Positions 51,964 through 60,953 of a stretch of 64,000 nt of DNA are shown in pieces; the first letter of the stretch is position 1, and each line of letters opens with the position of its first letter. Origin of the DNA: GCA-2683135 sp964507445. GTDB lineage: Bacteria; Planctomycetota; GCA-002687715. The notes below the pieces were generated by a model. It was not told the DNA's origin, ran no database searches, and saw only the letters and a list, made by a program, of their open reading frames with translations. The stretch is taken from positions 1 through 64,000 of the forward strand of contig CAZDQF010000020.1 in NCBI GenBank assembly GCA_964507445.1, written 5' to 3'. The position numbers and the translations under genes were made by a program.

Positions 51964-52740
51964 ATGTCTCCTCAACCGACCCGAATCTCCAGCGCGTTGC
52001 TGGCCTGCGCCCTGATGTTCAACCCGAATGTGGCCCTCGCGCAGGATGCGCCCCCGGTGACCTGGGCGGCTGACTACCCGTCAGCGCTGATCATGGCGGT
52101 CCGCGACGACAAACCCGTGTTCGTCTACGTCTACGACTCCGTGTGAGGTGTCTACTGCGACTCCCTGGTCGAGGGAGATGCGATCCTGTCGGATGACGTG
52201 CGCCGGCTGGCGAGGTCCTTCATCAACGTGCGGCTTGATTCCCGTAACGGCGCCGGCGACGTGGTCAGGGACCTTCATGTCGCGCGCAACGCCAGCTACG
52301 TCCTGCTGCTGGATTCTCGTGGTCGCGAGGTCTACCGATTGCGGAGCGAATCGCCCCGGGGCGAGATCCCCACCGCGGCGGTCATCGGGCGCATGGATGA
52401 GCTGCGCAAGACACGGCGCACCGGTCGGGTCGGGGTCCGTCTGCTGGAGCGTCTGATCCAGGACCCCAATTCGCTGATCCGTGAAGACGCGGTCTCCAGT
52501 CTGCGCCGAATGGGACCCGAGGCGGCCCCGGCGGTGGGGACGTTGATACGGGCGTTGAAGGACGAGTCGGTGGCCGTCCGCCGTGGCGCGGCGCTCGCCC
52601 TGGGTGCGGTGGGCGCCAAGGCCCGCGGTGCGTTGCCTGCGTTGCGGGCGATCGCAGACTCCGGGCCTGATGGCAGCGAGCACATCAACGTCGTGCTCGC
52701 CGCGCGGAGGGCGGTCAGGGAGATCAACGCACACCGTTGA
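51964..52740 (+). CDS. Probable selenoprotein: secreted thioredoxin-like domain with HEAT repeats (Sec at UGA 52144-52146)
   Basis: A 258-residue reading frame with UGA at codon 61. Signal peptide 1-27 (ends ALAQ), then a thioredoxin-like domain: PVTWAADYPSALIMAVRDDK, PVFVYVYDSV, UGA, GVYCDSL, and later NASYVLLLDSRGREVYRL. The UGA sits exactly where the first redox Cys of a Trx fold belongs, giving U-G-V-Y-C. Residues ~160-258 are HEAT-like (LIREDAVSSLRRMGPEAAPA). The frame continues for 197 sense codons after UGA, and a SECIS-like hairpin follows. GGGAG precedes ATG 51964. The alternatives are a nonsense mutation or sequencing error. Confidence 0.72.
52144..52182 (+). promoter_or_regulatory. 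Bacterial-type SECIS-like hairpin after in-frame UGA
   Basis: After the UGA, CTCCCT (52161-52166) pairs perfectly with AGGGAG (52172-52177) around a 5-nt loop GGTCG. Below an A-A mismatch, four more pairs (two wobble) extend the stem. The loop begins 20 nt after the UGA and starts with GG. The E. coli fdhF SECIS has loop GGUCU about 18 nt after its UGA, so both spacing and loop agree with known SelB-binding requirements. Confidence 0.65.
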
Positions 52741-52757
52741 GGTGGTCCTCCGCCCCC

Positions 52758-53747
52758 TCACACGTGGTTCCTGAGCATGAGCTCCTTCGGGTGCGGATCC
52801 AGGTAGAGCTGCTCGAGGGCGTACTCGACCTCCACGTTGCGGATCTCGTAGCGGAGCAGTGACAGGGGGCCGCTGAGCGGGACCAATCCCTGCCGGAAGT
52901 CCTCGATGATGGTGAGGAGCGCGCGCTTCTGGGCCGCGCCGAGCTCGTTCTTGAGGTAGCCCATCAGGTGGTGCATGACGTTGACGTGCTTGCGCGCGGT
53001 GGGCTTCCTGGCGAGGGTCTCGGCGAAGAGGGATTCGTACTGGCTGACGATCTCCCGATCGGGTCGGGTGCCAAGGTCCCCCACGAGGCGGCCGAGGGCC
53101 CTGTAGCCCTTCTCGTCGTGGGCTCTCAAGAGCATCTTGTGCGCGGTGTGGAAGGCCACGAGCTTGCGGCGGCTGACCCGCCCCTTCTTCATGATCCTCC
53201 AGCGGTTCTGGCAGAAGATCCGTTCGATGAAGTTCTCTCTCAGGAGGGGGTCGTTGAGCCTGCCCTCCTCCTCCGTGGGGAGGCCCGGGGCGGTCTCCAT
53301 GAGCGGCTTGGCGAAGTGCCCGACGCCCCGCTTGTGTGCAGGGGCGGTGCCGCCCCAGACCTTGACCCGCTCCATGCCGCATGACGGAGAGCCGCGCTTG
53401 AAGACGAAGCCGTCCAGGCCATCGGACAGCAGCCTCCGCACCCGCTTCTTGGCATAGCTCGCCATGGCCGCGGTGTGGTCGACACCTGAGACGGGGTCGA
53501 TGAGCCGCGTCTCGTCCCCGTCCTGCCGCAGCCTGATGGTGGGCCGCGGGACGGGCATGCCCACCTCCACTTCCGGGCACACGGGCTTCCAGGTCACCCA
53601 CTTCCCGAGGGTGTCGGTCAGGAAGCGATCGTGCTTGTGTCCGCCGTCGTAGCGGACCTGTTCGCCCAGCAGGCAGGCGGAGACGCCGATGGTGATGGGC
53701 TCATCATCGGAGTGCCACTGACGCCAGGCGGATTCGGGTTGTGCCAT
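52758..53747 (-). CDS. DUF523 (TudS-like) - DUF1722 fusion protein
   Basis: A 329-residue cytoplasmic protein. Residues ~15-165 are DUF523, with three conserved cysteines in SACLLGEQVRYDGGHK, CPEVEVGMPVPR and KRGSPSCGM; the TudS thiouracil desulfurase of this family binds an iron-sulfur cluster through such cysteines. Residues ~180-320 are DUF1722 (YbgA-like): RKLVAFHTAHKMLLRAHDEK, HVNVMHHLMGYLKNEL, LYLDPHPKELMLRNHV. The two domains are often fused. It converges on the selenoprotein gene with only 17 nt between stops. The substrate in vivo is not known. Confidence 0.88.
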   Translation of the reverse strand: MAQPESAWRQWHSDDEPITIGVSACLLGEQVRYDGGHKHDRFLTDTLGKWVTWKPVCPEVEVGMPVPRPTIRLRQDGDETRLIDPVSGVDHTAAMASYAKKRVRRLLSDGLDGFVFKRGSPSCGMERVKVWGGTAPAHKRGVGHFAKPLMETAPGLPTEEEGRLNDPLLRENFIERIFCQNRWRIMKKGRVSRRKLVAFHTAHKMLLRAHDEKGYRALGRLVGDLGTRPDREIVSQYESLFAETLARKPTARKHVNVMHHLMGYLKNELGAAQKRALLTIIEDFRQGLVPLSGPLSLLRYEIRNVEVEYALEQLYLDPHPKELMLRNHV

Positions 53748-53783
53748 GGATCGGGTTTGCCGGTCTTGTCCGGACGCCGCGTG

Positions 53784-55379
53784 TTAGTCCCGGCCTCGTC
53801 TCTTGTCCCGCCACGCTGCGGGCATGGGGCTGACATCGGTGTCATCCTCGTAGCGGCGCCTCAGGGCGGCCAAGCGCTTCTTGAGGTCCGCGACCACCGT
53901 GGTCTGCTCCCCGTCGTAGATGTTCCTCAGCTCGTCCGGGTCATCGCGCAGGTCATATAGCTCCCATTCGTCGAGCTGGTAGAAGTGGATGAGCTTGTAT
54001 CTGCGGGTCCTGATCCCGTAGTGCCGGGCGACCATGTGGACCGCCGGGTAGCCGTGGTAGTGGTAGTAGAGTTCGTCCCTCCAGTCGGGCGTATCACCAC
54101 GGAGGAGGGGGACGAGGGAGCGCCCTTGCATGTCGGCGGGGATCTTCGCGCCGGCCAGCTCGAGGAAGGTCTGGGCGTAGTCCAGGTTCTGGACGAGCTC
54201 CGCGCGGACCGAGCCCGGCCGGGTCACGCCGGGCCAGCGCACGATCAAGGGCATGGACATGGACTCGTCGTACATCCAGCGCTTGTCGTACCAGCCGTGA
54301 TCCCCGAGGTAGAAGCCCTGGTCGGATGAGTAGATGAAGACCGTGTTCTCCGCCAGGCCCTGGGACTCGAGGAAGGCCGAGAGCCGGGCGACGCTGTCGT
54401 CCACCCCGCGGACGCAGCGCAGGTAGTTCTTCAGGTACCGCTGGTACTTCCAGCGCACCAGCTCCTTCCCCTTCAGGTCCGCGGCGCGAAAGGCCGCGTT
54501 CTTCTCCGCATAGGCCTGGTCCCATTGGCGCCGCTGCTCGGGCGTCATCTTGGCCAGGTTGCGGAAACCGGACCGATCGGACCCTCTCTCCTTCTTGGGG
54601 TCGAACCCCGGAGGGGCGTCCAGGAACAGATCGAAGACCGGGTGCAGGTGGCGGTCGATCTCCATCTCCTGGTGTCGCGCCGGGCTGGCGTTGTCCTGCC
54701 AACGGTCGAAGAGGGTCGCCGGCTCCGGGATATCCACGTCGTCGTAGAGGGACAGGTGTCGCGGTGGCGGCATCCAGGTCCGGTGCGGGGCCTTGTGCTG
54801 GCACATGAGCATGAACGGCCGCTCCGTGTCCCGGTCCTTCATCCACTGGATGGCGAGGTCCGTGACGATGTCGGTGCAGTAGCCCTCCACCTGGCGGCGC
54901 CCCTTCGCGCTCACCAGGACCGGGTTGTAGTAGTCCCCCTGCCCCGGGAGCACCTCCCAGTGATCGAACCCCTGGGGATCGGAGCTCAGGTGCCACTTGC
55001 CGAGCATGGCGGTCTGGTAGCCGGCGGCCTTCAGCAACTTGGGGAAGGTCTGCTGATCCCCGTCGAACCGGTTGCCGTTCTTCATGAAGCCGTTCTTGTG
55101 GCTGTGCTTCCCGGTGAGGATCACGGCTCTGCTGGGGCCGCAGATGGAGTTGGTGCAGAAGCTGTTCCTGAACAACATCCCCTGGCTGGCCAGCCGGTCG
55201 ATGCTGGGGGTGGGGTTCAACTTCGCCAGCGGTCCGCCGTAGGCCCCGATGGCGTGGGGCGCGTGATCGTCGGTGAACACGAAGACGATGTTGGGCCGCC
55301 TCGGTTGGACTGGTTGGGCCGAGGCTGCGCCCGTGATGGCCACTGCGATCGCAGACAGATGAGCGATGTATCGAAGCAT
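53784..55379 (-). CDS. Secreted type I sulfatase
   Basis: A 531-residue protein from ATG 55379 with signal peptide 1-21 (ends ASAQ). The alkaline-phosphatase-like core begins NIVFVFTDDHAPHAIGAYGG with metal ligands Asp37/Asp38. The sulfatase signature is CGPSR (Cys80 to Arg84) in a longer SICGPSRAVILTGKHSHKNG; Cys80 would be converted to formylglycine. YSSDQGFYLGDHGWYDKRW is also typical. Sulfatases of this kind remove sulfate from sulfated polysaccharides and are abundant in Planctomycetota. The substrate class is not evident. It diverges from a sulfotransferase gene across 85 nt. Confidence 0.93.
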   Translation of the reverse strand: MLRYIAHLSAIAVAITGAASAQPVQPRRPNIVFVFTDDHAPHAIGAYGGPLAKLNPTPSIDRLASQGMLFRNSFCTNSICGPSRAVILTGKHSHKNGFMKNGNRFDGDQQTFPKLLKAAGYQTAMLGKWHLSSDPQGFDHWEVLPGQGDYYNPVLVSAKGRRQVEGYCTDIVTDLAIQWMKDRDTERPFMLMCQHKAPHRTWMPPPRHLSLYDDVDIPEPATLFDRWQDNASPARHQEMEIDRHLHPVFDLFLDAPPGFDPKKERGSDRSGFRNLAKMTPEQRRQWDQAYAEKNAAFRAADLKGKELVRWKYQRYLKNYLRCVRGVDDSVARLSAFLESQGLAENTVFIYSSDQGFYLGDHGWYDKRWMYDESMSMPLIVRWPGVTRPGSVRAELVQNLDYAQTFLELAGAKIPADMQGRSLVPLLRGDTPDWRDELYYHYHGYPAVHMVARHYGIRTRRYKLIHFYQLDEWELYDLRDDPDELRNIYDGEQTTVVADLKKRLAALRRRYEDDTDVSPMPAAWRDKRRGRD

Positions 55380-55464
55380 GGCCAGATGGTAACCGCCGAC
55401 TCTCTGTCCAGCGATCACGGAGCGCTGCGCCCGCTCTGTCGCAGGCGTATGATGGGTCGCGGAG

Positions 55465-56133
55465 ATGGCGACTCAAGGAGCACCCGAGAAGCTGGCGTTC
55501 GTCCACATCATGAAGACCGCCGGGTCCTACGTTGACCGGTACCTTCGTGAACGGGTTCTGCGTCGGCATCGCCTGCGCCCCTGGCGCAACTACGCCATCG
55601 CCAACTCATGGGACGCCGGACTGGATCGGGACTGGAGCGACCCGGAGCTGCGTGGCTTCCTCACCAGCAGGCAGCGGCGGCTCTACGTCCACAACCACGT
55701 CAACAACTGGAGCCGGGAGTTGATCGCGGACTACCGGCGGGCCGGCTTCTTCACCTTCGCCTGGGTGCGGCACCCCGGAGACGCCATGTGCTCCTTCTAC
55801 CGGTGGCGGATCAAGATGGATGGGGAGCCTGCGGAGTCCCTGGACCAGTTCATCGGGCACCACATCGACGTGGGGCGCCCCTGGGAGATCCCGGAGTGGT
55901 GGGAGAACCTGGACTTCGTGGCGCCGTTCTCCACGGAGGCCTTCCGCGACTTTCTGCGGCAACGGTTCGCCGTGGACCTGCTCGACACGGAACCCTCCAA
56001 CGCCAGCGGTAACCGCGGCTACGACCACTACCGCGACGTGGGTGAGATCTCCGAGGAGGTCCACGGGCGCCTCCAGGGGTCGCGCCAGATGGCGTGGTTC
56101 GAGCAGATCGCCGCCCGGGCCTCCGATCGCTGA
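55465..56133 (+). CDS. Sulfotransferase-family protein
   Basis: A 222-residue protein with sulfotransferase-type PAPS motifs: the 5'-phosphosulfate loop VHIMKTAGSYVDRYL near residue 13 and the 3'-phosphate motif FAWVRHPGDAMCSFYRWRIK near residue 95. HNHVNNWSRELIADYRR lies between them. No membrane anchor is seen. It would transfer sulfate from PAPS to an unknown acceptor, perhaps a glycan. ATG 55465 follows the sulfatase gene head to head, so a shared control region is likely. Confidence 0.8.
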   Translation: MATQGAPEKLAFVHIMKTAGSYVDRYLRERVLRRHRLRPWRNYAIANSWDAGLDRDWSDPELRGFLTSRQRRLYVHNHVNNWSRELIADYRRAGFFTFAWVRHPGDAMCSFYRWRIKMDGEPAESLDQFIGHHIDVGRPWEIPEWWENLDFVAPFSTEAFRDFLRQRFAVDLLDTEPSNASGNRGYDHYRDVGEISEEVHGRLQGSRQMAWFEQIAARASDR

Positions 56134-56317
56134 ATTCCAGCCCGCGGGACCCGGAGTCCGGGGAACGGGACTTTGGCTGGCCGAGGTCCTCCCCCTCGCT
56201 CTGCCAAGGTGCGTTGAAACCGGGACTTGTGGACTCGTGCGCTTTTGGTGCGGGGGTTGCTCAGTTCACGAGCGTCTGGGGGGCATTTCCTTAGTTCCTG
56301 TTCCGAGAAGCACACCC

Positions 56318-56743
56318 ATGAAGATGATCGTCGTTCTTGTCGCTCTCCTCGTCGTCGCCGTTCCGGCCTCGGCACAGCTCAGCTTGTCCATGTCCGGGGA
56401 CCTTTGTCCTGGGGATACCGTGACAGCCTCCGTCAGTGGCGGTGGATCAGACTTGCTGACGTTCCTGGCTGCGGCGACCAGTCAGGGGAGCACAACCCTC
56501 CTTGGTGGCCCGTTCGGCGTCACCATCGACCTGAGTGCCCCGTTCATCATTTTGCCCATCGGTACGACGGACTCGAACGGTGACGTGAGCCAGTCGGCCG
56601 CGTTCCCGGCGAACTTGCCGCCGTCCGTACTCCCCAACGAACTGCACTTCCAGGCAGCCACCCTGGCGTTCAGTTTCGGCGGGGGCTTCCCCATGACAAT
56701 CGAGACGTCCAACGTGGCGACCATCACCAGCGCCTGCCCATGA
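56318..56743 (+). CDS. Small secreted protein of unknown function
   Basis: A 141-residue protein with a clear signal peptide (MKMIVVLVALLVVAVPASAQ). The mature part is Ser/Thr/Gly-rich, beta-like, with two Cys (GDLCPGD and the terminal SACP) that could form a disulfide. It resembles the many short secreted beta-sandwich proteins of Planctomycetota but no family is recognised. Its 184-nt upstream region has no other gene. It is followed by a strong hairpin terminator. Confidence 0.65.
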   Translation: MKMIVVLVALLVVAVPASAQLSLSMSGDLCPGDTVTASVSGGGSDLLTFLAAATSQGSTTLLGGPFGVTIDLSAPFIILPIGTTDSNGDVSQSAAFPANLPPSVLPNELHFQAATLAFSFGGGFPMTIETSNVATITSACP

Positions 56744-56794
56744 CGGGCCGGTGATGATCCGCGAGTCGTCGCCGCGGCGACGGATCGGTTGTTT

Positions 56795-56834
56795 CCAGCT
56801 CCCAGGCCAACGGAATAGAGGGCCTGGGAGCTGG
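56795..56834. terminator. Bidirectional hairpin terminator
   Basis: A perfect 14-bp inverted repeat, CCAGCTCCCAGGCC and GGCCTGGGAGCTGG, encloses a 12-nt loop between two converging genes. CCCTTTCTTGG follows on the plus strand and GGAAACAACC on the minus side, so it could serve both genes. Confidence 0.75.
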
Positions 56835-56881
56835 CCCTTTCTTGGGGGGGCCGGGATCCCGGCGCGGGGATTCGGTGTGAT

Positions 56882-57526
56882 CTACCGTCGGGAGGCGACG
56901 GAAGGACCGGTGGCGGGCTCCACTCCGTTGTCGTTGCTGATGACCAGCTTGCCGTAGCGGTTGAAGTCGGACTCGGCGCCGTCGTCGTCACCAAGCTGCG
57001 CCCGCACGTGGGCCCGCTGATAGAACGCCTTGGTGTATTCAGGCCGCAGCTGGATGGCCCGGTCGAGGTCTCGGAGCGCCGCCTCCAGGTCTCCACGACG
57101 GTGGTAGGCGAATCCACGATTGCTGAAGAAATTGGCGGCCTCCTGGTCCATGAGGATCGCCCGGTCATAGGCGAGGATCGCCTGATCCAGTCGTCCCTTG
57201 AGCTGCAGCGCCACGCCCAGGTTGTTGTGGAAGTGCGGGTCCGTATCCCGGAGGTCGAGGGCTCGCTCCATGTCGGCGATGGCGGCGTCGAGGCGGCGCT
57301 CGCGGATGTGCAGGCAGGCCCGGTTGTTCCACGCCACGGAGTTGAACGGGTCCAGGGTGATGGCCCGGTCGTAGTCTGAGCGGGCCTGCGCGTGTTCACC
57401 TTCCGCGTACCGCTCGAAGCCTCGCTGTGTCAGGGCGCGGGCGGCCTCACGGTCCTCGGGGCGGGTGTGCTGGCAAGCGGCGAGGAGGGTGGACAGGATA
57501 ATCAGGGAGAACAGCTTATTGGTCAT
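56882..57526 (-). CDS. TPR-repeat lipoprotein
   Basis: A 214-residue protein from ATG 57526. The signal ends in lipobox LLAAC (Cys near residue 17). Five TPR units follow, for example AEGEHAQARSDYDRAITLDP, RLDAAIADMERALDLRDTDP, RLDQAILAYDRAILMDQEA and DLEAALRDLDRAIQLRPEY. It resembles NlpI-type TPR lipoproteins in size and topology. The partner protein is unknown. The 290-nt region up to the next, divergent gene holds no other gene. Confidence 0.85.
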   Translation of the reverse strand: MTNKLFSLIILSTLLAACQHTRPEDREAARALTQRGFERYAEGEHAQARSDYDRAITLDPFNSVAWNNRACLHIRERRLDAAIADMERALDLRDTDPHFHNNLGVALQLKGRLDQAILAYDRAILMDQEAANFFSNRGFAYHRRGDLEAALRDLDRAIQLRPEYTKAFYQRAHVRAQLGDDDGAESDFNRYGKLVISNDNGVEPATGPSVASRR

Positions 57527-57816
57527 TGTGGGTGTGGCTTTTGACGGGGATTGGCTGATGCGGTCCGCGGCGCTCCATCGACCATTGCTATCGGTCGCGC
57601 AATGGCGCCGACTGTATGAGAACACGACAGTGTGATGACGGATGGTCGCGCTGCGTCCGTCAAACCGGCACAGTCCGCAGACTCCGCTGCAGCAATCGCG
57701 GCCTGAGGGTCGATTCAAGGAGAGGAGAAGGTGGTGCGATGGACCGTGGCTTGGTGCCGCGCCGTGCCTCCGATCTCAACCAGCGTTTGTTGCCGTAGTT
57801 CCGTGGAGTGCTCTCG

Positions 57817-58689
57817 ATGATCAAGTTCGCCGGTGTCCTGGTCGCCTCCCTGCTGGTCGCGTTGGTGGCGACCCCAGCCGTCGCCCAGGACGAAGAAACC
57901 CAGACGATCGCCCTCGAGAAGATCCTCGGGAACCCGCAGCCCTTCGAGGGCCTCACGGTCACCCTGGCGCTGCAGTTCCACCAGCTGGGGCGTCTGGACG
58001 GCCCGGTGTTCACCAAGTTCGAGAAGGACTGGTACCAGAACTTCTCCGCCTGGCCGGACGCCTCCAATCTCTGGGAGAAGAAGGACTACATCAACGACTA
58101 CCAGTACTTTTTCATCTCCCGCCACTCTGAGGGCGCGAGCCAGATCATCCACGCGGAGCCGTACTCCCGTTGGCTGGTGACCGCGCAGGTGGCGGAGATC
58201 TTCAACGGGAAACCGTGGTTCGAGGTGAAGGGCCTGCGGAAGCTCGACAAATCGGTCAACCTCGGCACCCTGAAGAACCTGGTGGCGGGGTTCCGCGCCG
58301 CGGGGAAGGAGCAGTGGCAGGTGGCCGCGTCGGCGTTCCGCGCGGCGGACGCCAAGTCCCTCCCCACGGACATCCGCCTCATGGCCATGAACCAGGAAGC
58401 GGCGGCGTTGCACGCTGCCGGGCGGACTGTTGAGGCCTGTGATCGGCTGGAGGTGGCGCTGAAGATGGTGGACGGTGACCCAGGCACACAGGAGGCGCTG
58501 ACCACGTATCGCGGCATGATCGCCCTGGACGCCGAGGGCAACCGCATCGCGGTGGCCTCCAGCACCTCTGGCGACGTGTCCGAGCCCAAGGGCAAGGAAG
58601 ACAAGGTCGGCAAGGTGACCCTGGACCTGGTCCCCAAGACCAAGAAGCCGGCGAAGGTCAAGGCCGGCGACGTCTCCAACGACAACTGA
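57817..58689 (+). CDS. Secreted protein of unknown function with helical repeat region
   Basis: A 290-residue protein. ATG 57817 begins a signal peptide (MIKFAGVLVASLLVALVATP) ending AVAQ; an upstream GTG at 57808 is possible. Residues ~30-140 are a compact domain (LEKILGNPQPFEGLTVTLAL, YFFISRHSEGAS). Residues ~155-230 are TPR-like (WQVAASAFRAADAKSLP, EACDRLEVALKMVDGDPG). The tail is Lys/Thr/Pro-rich. No family or catalytic motif is recognised. It ends at a hairpin terminator. Confidence 0.7.
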   Translation: MIKFAGVLVASLLVALVATPAVAQDEETQTIALEKILGNPQPFEGLTVTLALQFHQLGRLDGPVFTKFEKDWYQNFSAWPDASNLWEKKDYINDYQYFFISRHSEGASQIIHAEPYSRWLVTAQVAEIFNGKPWFEVKGLRKLDKSVNLGTLKNLVAGFRAAGKEQWQVAASAFRAADAKSLPTDIRLMAMNQEAAALHAAGRTVEACDRLEVALKMVDGDPGTQEALTTYRGMIALDAEGNRIAVASSTSGDVSEPKGKEDKVGKVTLDLVPKTKKPAKVKAGDVSNDN

Positions 58690-58709
58690 GCGAAGTCTCG
58701 TCGTGCCGC

Positions 58710-58745
58710 AGAGCCGCGTGGGGGGAGCGCCCCTGACGCGGCTCT
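58710..58745 (+). terminator. Rho-independent-type terminator
   Basis: Perfect 10-bp arms AGAGCCGCGT and ACGCGGCTCT begin 21 nt after the upstream stop; the loop can pair further (GGGG with CCCC). TTGCGTCTTA follows on the plus strand. The site lies between converging genes. Confidence 0.7.
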
Positions 58746-58853
58746 TTGCGTCTTACTCGGGAGGTCAGGGTCGGTGGTTGGAATTCTCCGGCCGCCGCTC
58801 ACGGAGTCCAAGGAACCGCAGCACAACGCGAGTTCGTGGTTGCGCGGCGACGG

Positions 58854-60755
58854 TCAGATGTCGGCGCTGTCGATGATCTGCCGCCGCTTGGCCGTGTACT
58901 CCTCCTCGGAGAGGACACCGTCGGCGCGGAGCCGATCCAGGGACCCAAGCCTCTCGCGGAGGTGGTCTGCGCCCTCGTGCGGCGACGAGATCTGCCCCGT
59001 GATGGCCTTACCCGTGCGCGAACCCGTCCCCAGGACGAGCCCGGCGAAGCCGATGCCGAGGAGCAACAAGGTCGCGTAGGCGGCGCTGAGGTACTTGATG
59101 CTGAAAGTGAACAGCATGCCCGTCAGCGCGTCACGTTCGCCGATGCCCACCATGGAGATCGAGCCCGGCAACGCGATGAGCATGACCATCCCCAGTCCGT
59201 AGCCAATGCGCCCGAAGTTAATCGGTGTGCGCCACGGAGCGTAGCCAGCCAGGCAGAAGCCGCAGTATCCGATCATGTAGAGGAACATCAGGCCGATGGA
59301 CCAGGCCTCCCGCCACAGATCCTCCTCGAAGAGGATTCTGATGAGCGGCACGTCGGACATGGGAATGATCGGGAGCAGCATCAGCAGGAGGACAACCGAG
59401 GCCGCGATGGCGGCCATGAGCGACCCGATCCTCCGGTGCGGCGCCGCGCGCACGATGGTCGTTCCGATGAACGTCACCGCCAGACCCAGCACAAGAAGTG
59501 TGGTGAACGTGGTGAGTTCTCCCGCACCCCGCACGGCGGGGACGGTTGAGAACTGCTCGCTGGAAACAATGAGCCCGACGAGAATGAGGGTCCCGCCGAT
59601 GGCGAGGCAGGAGATGACACGTCCGCGCGTCGCTAGAGTGCAGGCGAGGATCACCGTCACGATTCCCGCCAAGGGATGGAGGAGAAACCCAAGGGCGGCG
59701 CCGCCCTCGGAGGCTCTGATGAGATCCCAGGACCAGATGGCTTCGACTTGGTTGCGGCCGGTCGGGACGACGATCGGCAGCAGGAACGAGGCGAACAGCC
59801 CGCAGCCGGCGGCGATCCCCCACGGACGCCCGAACGTCTCGGGTAGATCGGTGCCCGTCGGCGTTGAGCGTGGTGCCGCCGAATCCGTCGAGGCTGCCGC
59901 TGCGGCGACGCCGCGTGTCAGAAGCCCGAACACGCCGATACCCAGAAGCGCGAGGGCCCCGTATTCGAACAGCGTCCATCTGACGATGGCGTAGGCCAGG
60001 AAACCGAGATCCTCGTTTGCTGTCATCAACCTGAGGAACGGCGATGCCGCCGCGCCGCAGATGGCCAGGAACATGGCCGTCATCCGGAACCAATGACCGC
60101 GTGCGACACCCCTCTCCGTGGCGTCGGCGACGACGCTCGGGAAGTACCCCGCCTGCATGAAGATGCAGAATCCGACCAGCAGAAGCAGCCTCAGTTGCCC
60201 CTCCCTAGAGTCAACCCAGGCCTCTCCCTCGAGGAGGCTCTCCATCAGGGACCATGGCTCGCCTGGAAGCAAGACCAAGAAAAGCACCACGGAGGCGTTG
60301 ATGGCACCGATCAACGGACCCCGCCGCAGCATGGGCGCGAAGATCGAGAGAGCGATCCCCAACATCGCGCCGGTCACGGCGACGCGCCTCAGGATGTCGA
60401 GGGGCTGCGGCACGGAGGTCGGGCCGTACGGATAAGCCTCCGGCCAGGCGAGAAGTTCGACGAGCAGATAGGCGCCGACCGCTGCCACCAAGGCCAGGGG
60501 GCGCGCACGCCCCAGCGCCAGCGCGAAGATCAGCGCGGCGATACCGACGATCGGTCGGAGGAAGACCCAGAGTATCTGCAGCGACGCGAAGTGGTCCGGG
60601 TACTCGAATGGCCATTCCCACTGGTCGGGATACCGTCTGATGGGGAGGAGGGCGGCGACAATCACGGCGGAGGCGGCGATGATCGCCCAGGTGCGCGTGC
60701 GGCGCGAGTCGCCGACCTGGGACGGGGCCCTTGACGTGAGATCGGGTTCAGGCAT
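58854..60755 (-). CDS. Multi-pass membrane protein with C-terminal SHOCT domain
   Basis: A 633-residue protein from ATG 60755. About a dozen or more hydrophobic helices run from residue ~20 to ~575 (for example IIAASAVIVAALLPI, LALVAAVGAYLLVELLAW, LMAAIAASVVLLLMLLPIIP, YATLLLLGIGFAGLVLG). The soluble tail RLGSLDRLRADGVLSEEEYT... is a SHOCT domain, a short oligomerisation module. The first and second halves look similar (both contain PxPIRRYPD/PTGRNQ-like loops before repeated helices), suggesting internal duplication. No transport or catalytic motif is recognised. Confidence 0.7.
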   Translation of the reverse strand: MPEPDLTSRAPSQVGDSRRTRTWAIIAASAVIVAALLPIRRYPDQWEWPFEYPDHFASLQILWVFLRPIVGIAALIFALALGRARPLALVAAVGAYLLVELLAWPEAYPYGPTSVPQPLDILRRVAVTGAMLGIALSIFAPMLRRGPLIGAINASVVLFLVLLPGEPWSLMESLLEGEAWVDSREGQLRLLLLVGFCIFMQAGYFPSVVADATERGVARGHWFRMTAMFLAICGAAASPFLRLMTANEDLGFLAYAIVRWTLFEYGALALLGIGVFGLLTRGVAAAAASTDSAAPRSTPTGTDLPETFGRPWGIAAGCGLFASFLLPIVVPTGRNQVEAIWSWDLIRASEGGAALGFLLHPLAGIVTVILACTLATRGRVISCLAIGGTLILVGLIVSSEQFSTVPAVRGAGELTTFTTLLVLGLAVTFIGTTIVRAAPHRRIGSLMAAIAASVVLLLMLLPIIPMSDVPLIRILFEEDLWREAWSIGLMFLYMIGYCGFCLAGYAPWRTPINFGRIGYGLGMVMLIALPGSISMVGIGERDALTGMLFTFSIKYLSAAYATLLLLGIGFAGLVLGTGSRTGKAITGQISSPHEGADHLRERLGSLDRLRADGVLSEEEYTAKRRQIIDSADI

Positions 60756-60953
60756 GGCTTCCTCTACGACTCGATAGTGACAACTCACCCGGGTCCACTA
60801 TCGTCGCGGGCGCCACGAGCGTCGACGGATGTGGTCGCGTGCCCGTCTCGCCTTCTCGATCAGCTTGGCGGCCGCATCCATGACGCCATGATCGACCGTG
60901 GCCGCGGTCAGCGGTCCCTGGAGAGGTGGCACGCCCAAGTGTGCCGTGCTTGA

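Noticed and set aside
51964..52740. Pseudogene split by a stop codon
   Set aside because: The frame, composition and domain order continue unchanged on both sides of UGA, the UGA replaces a redox Cys, and a SECIS-like hairpin follows. A nonsense mutation remains possible and is reflected in the confidence.
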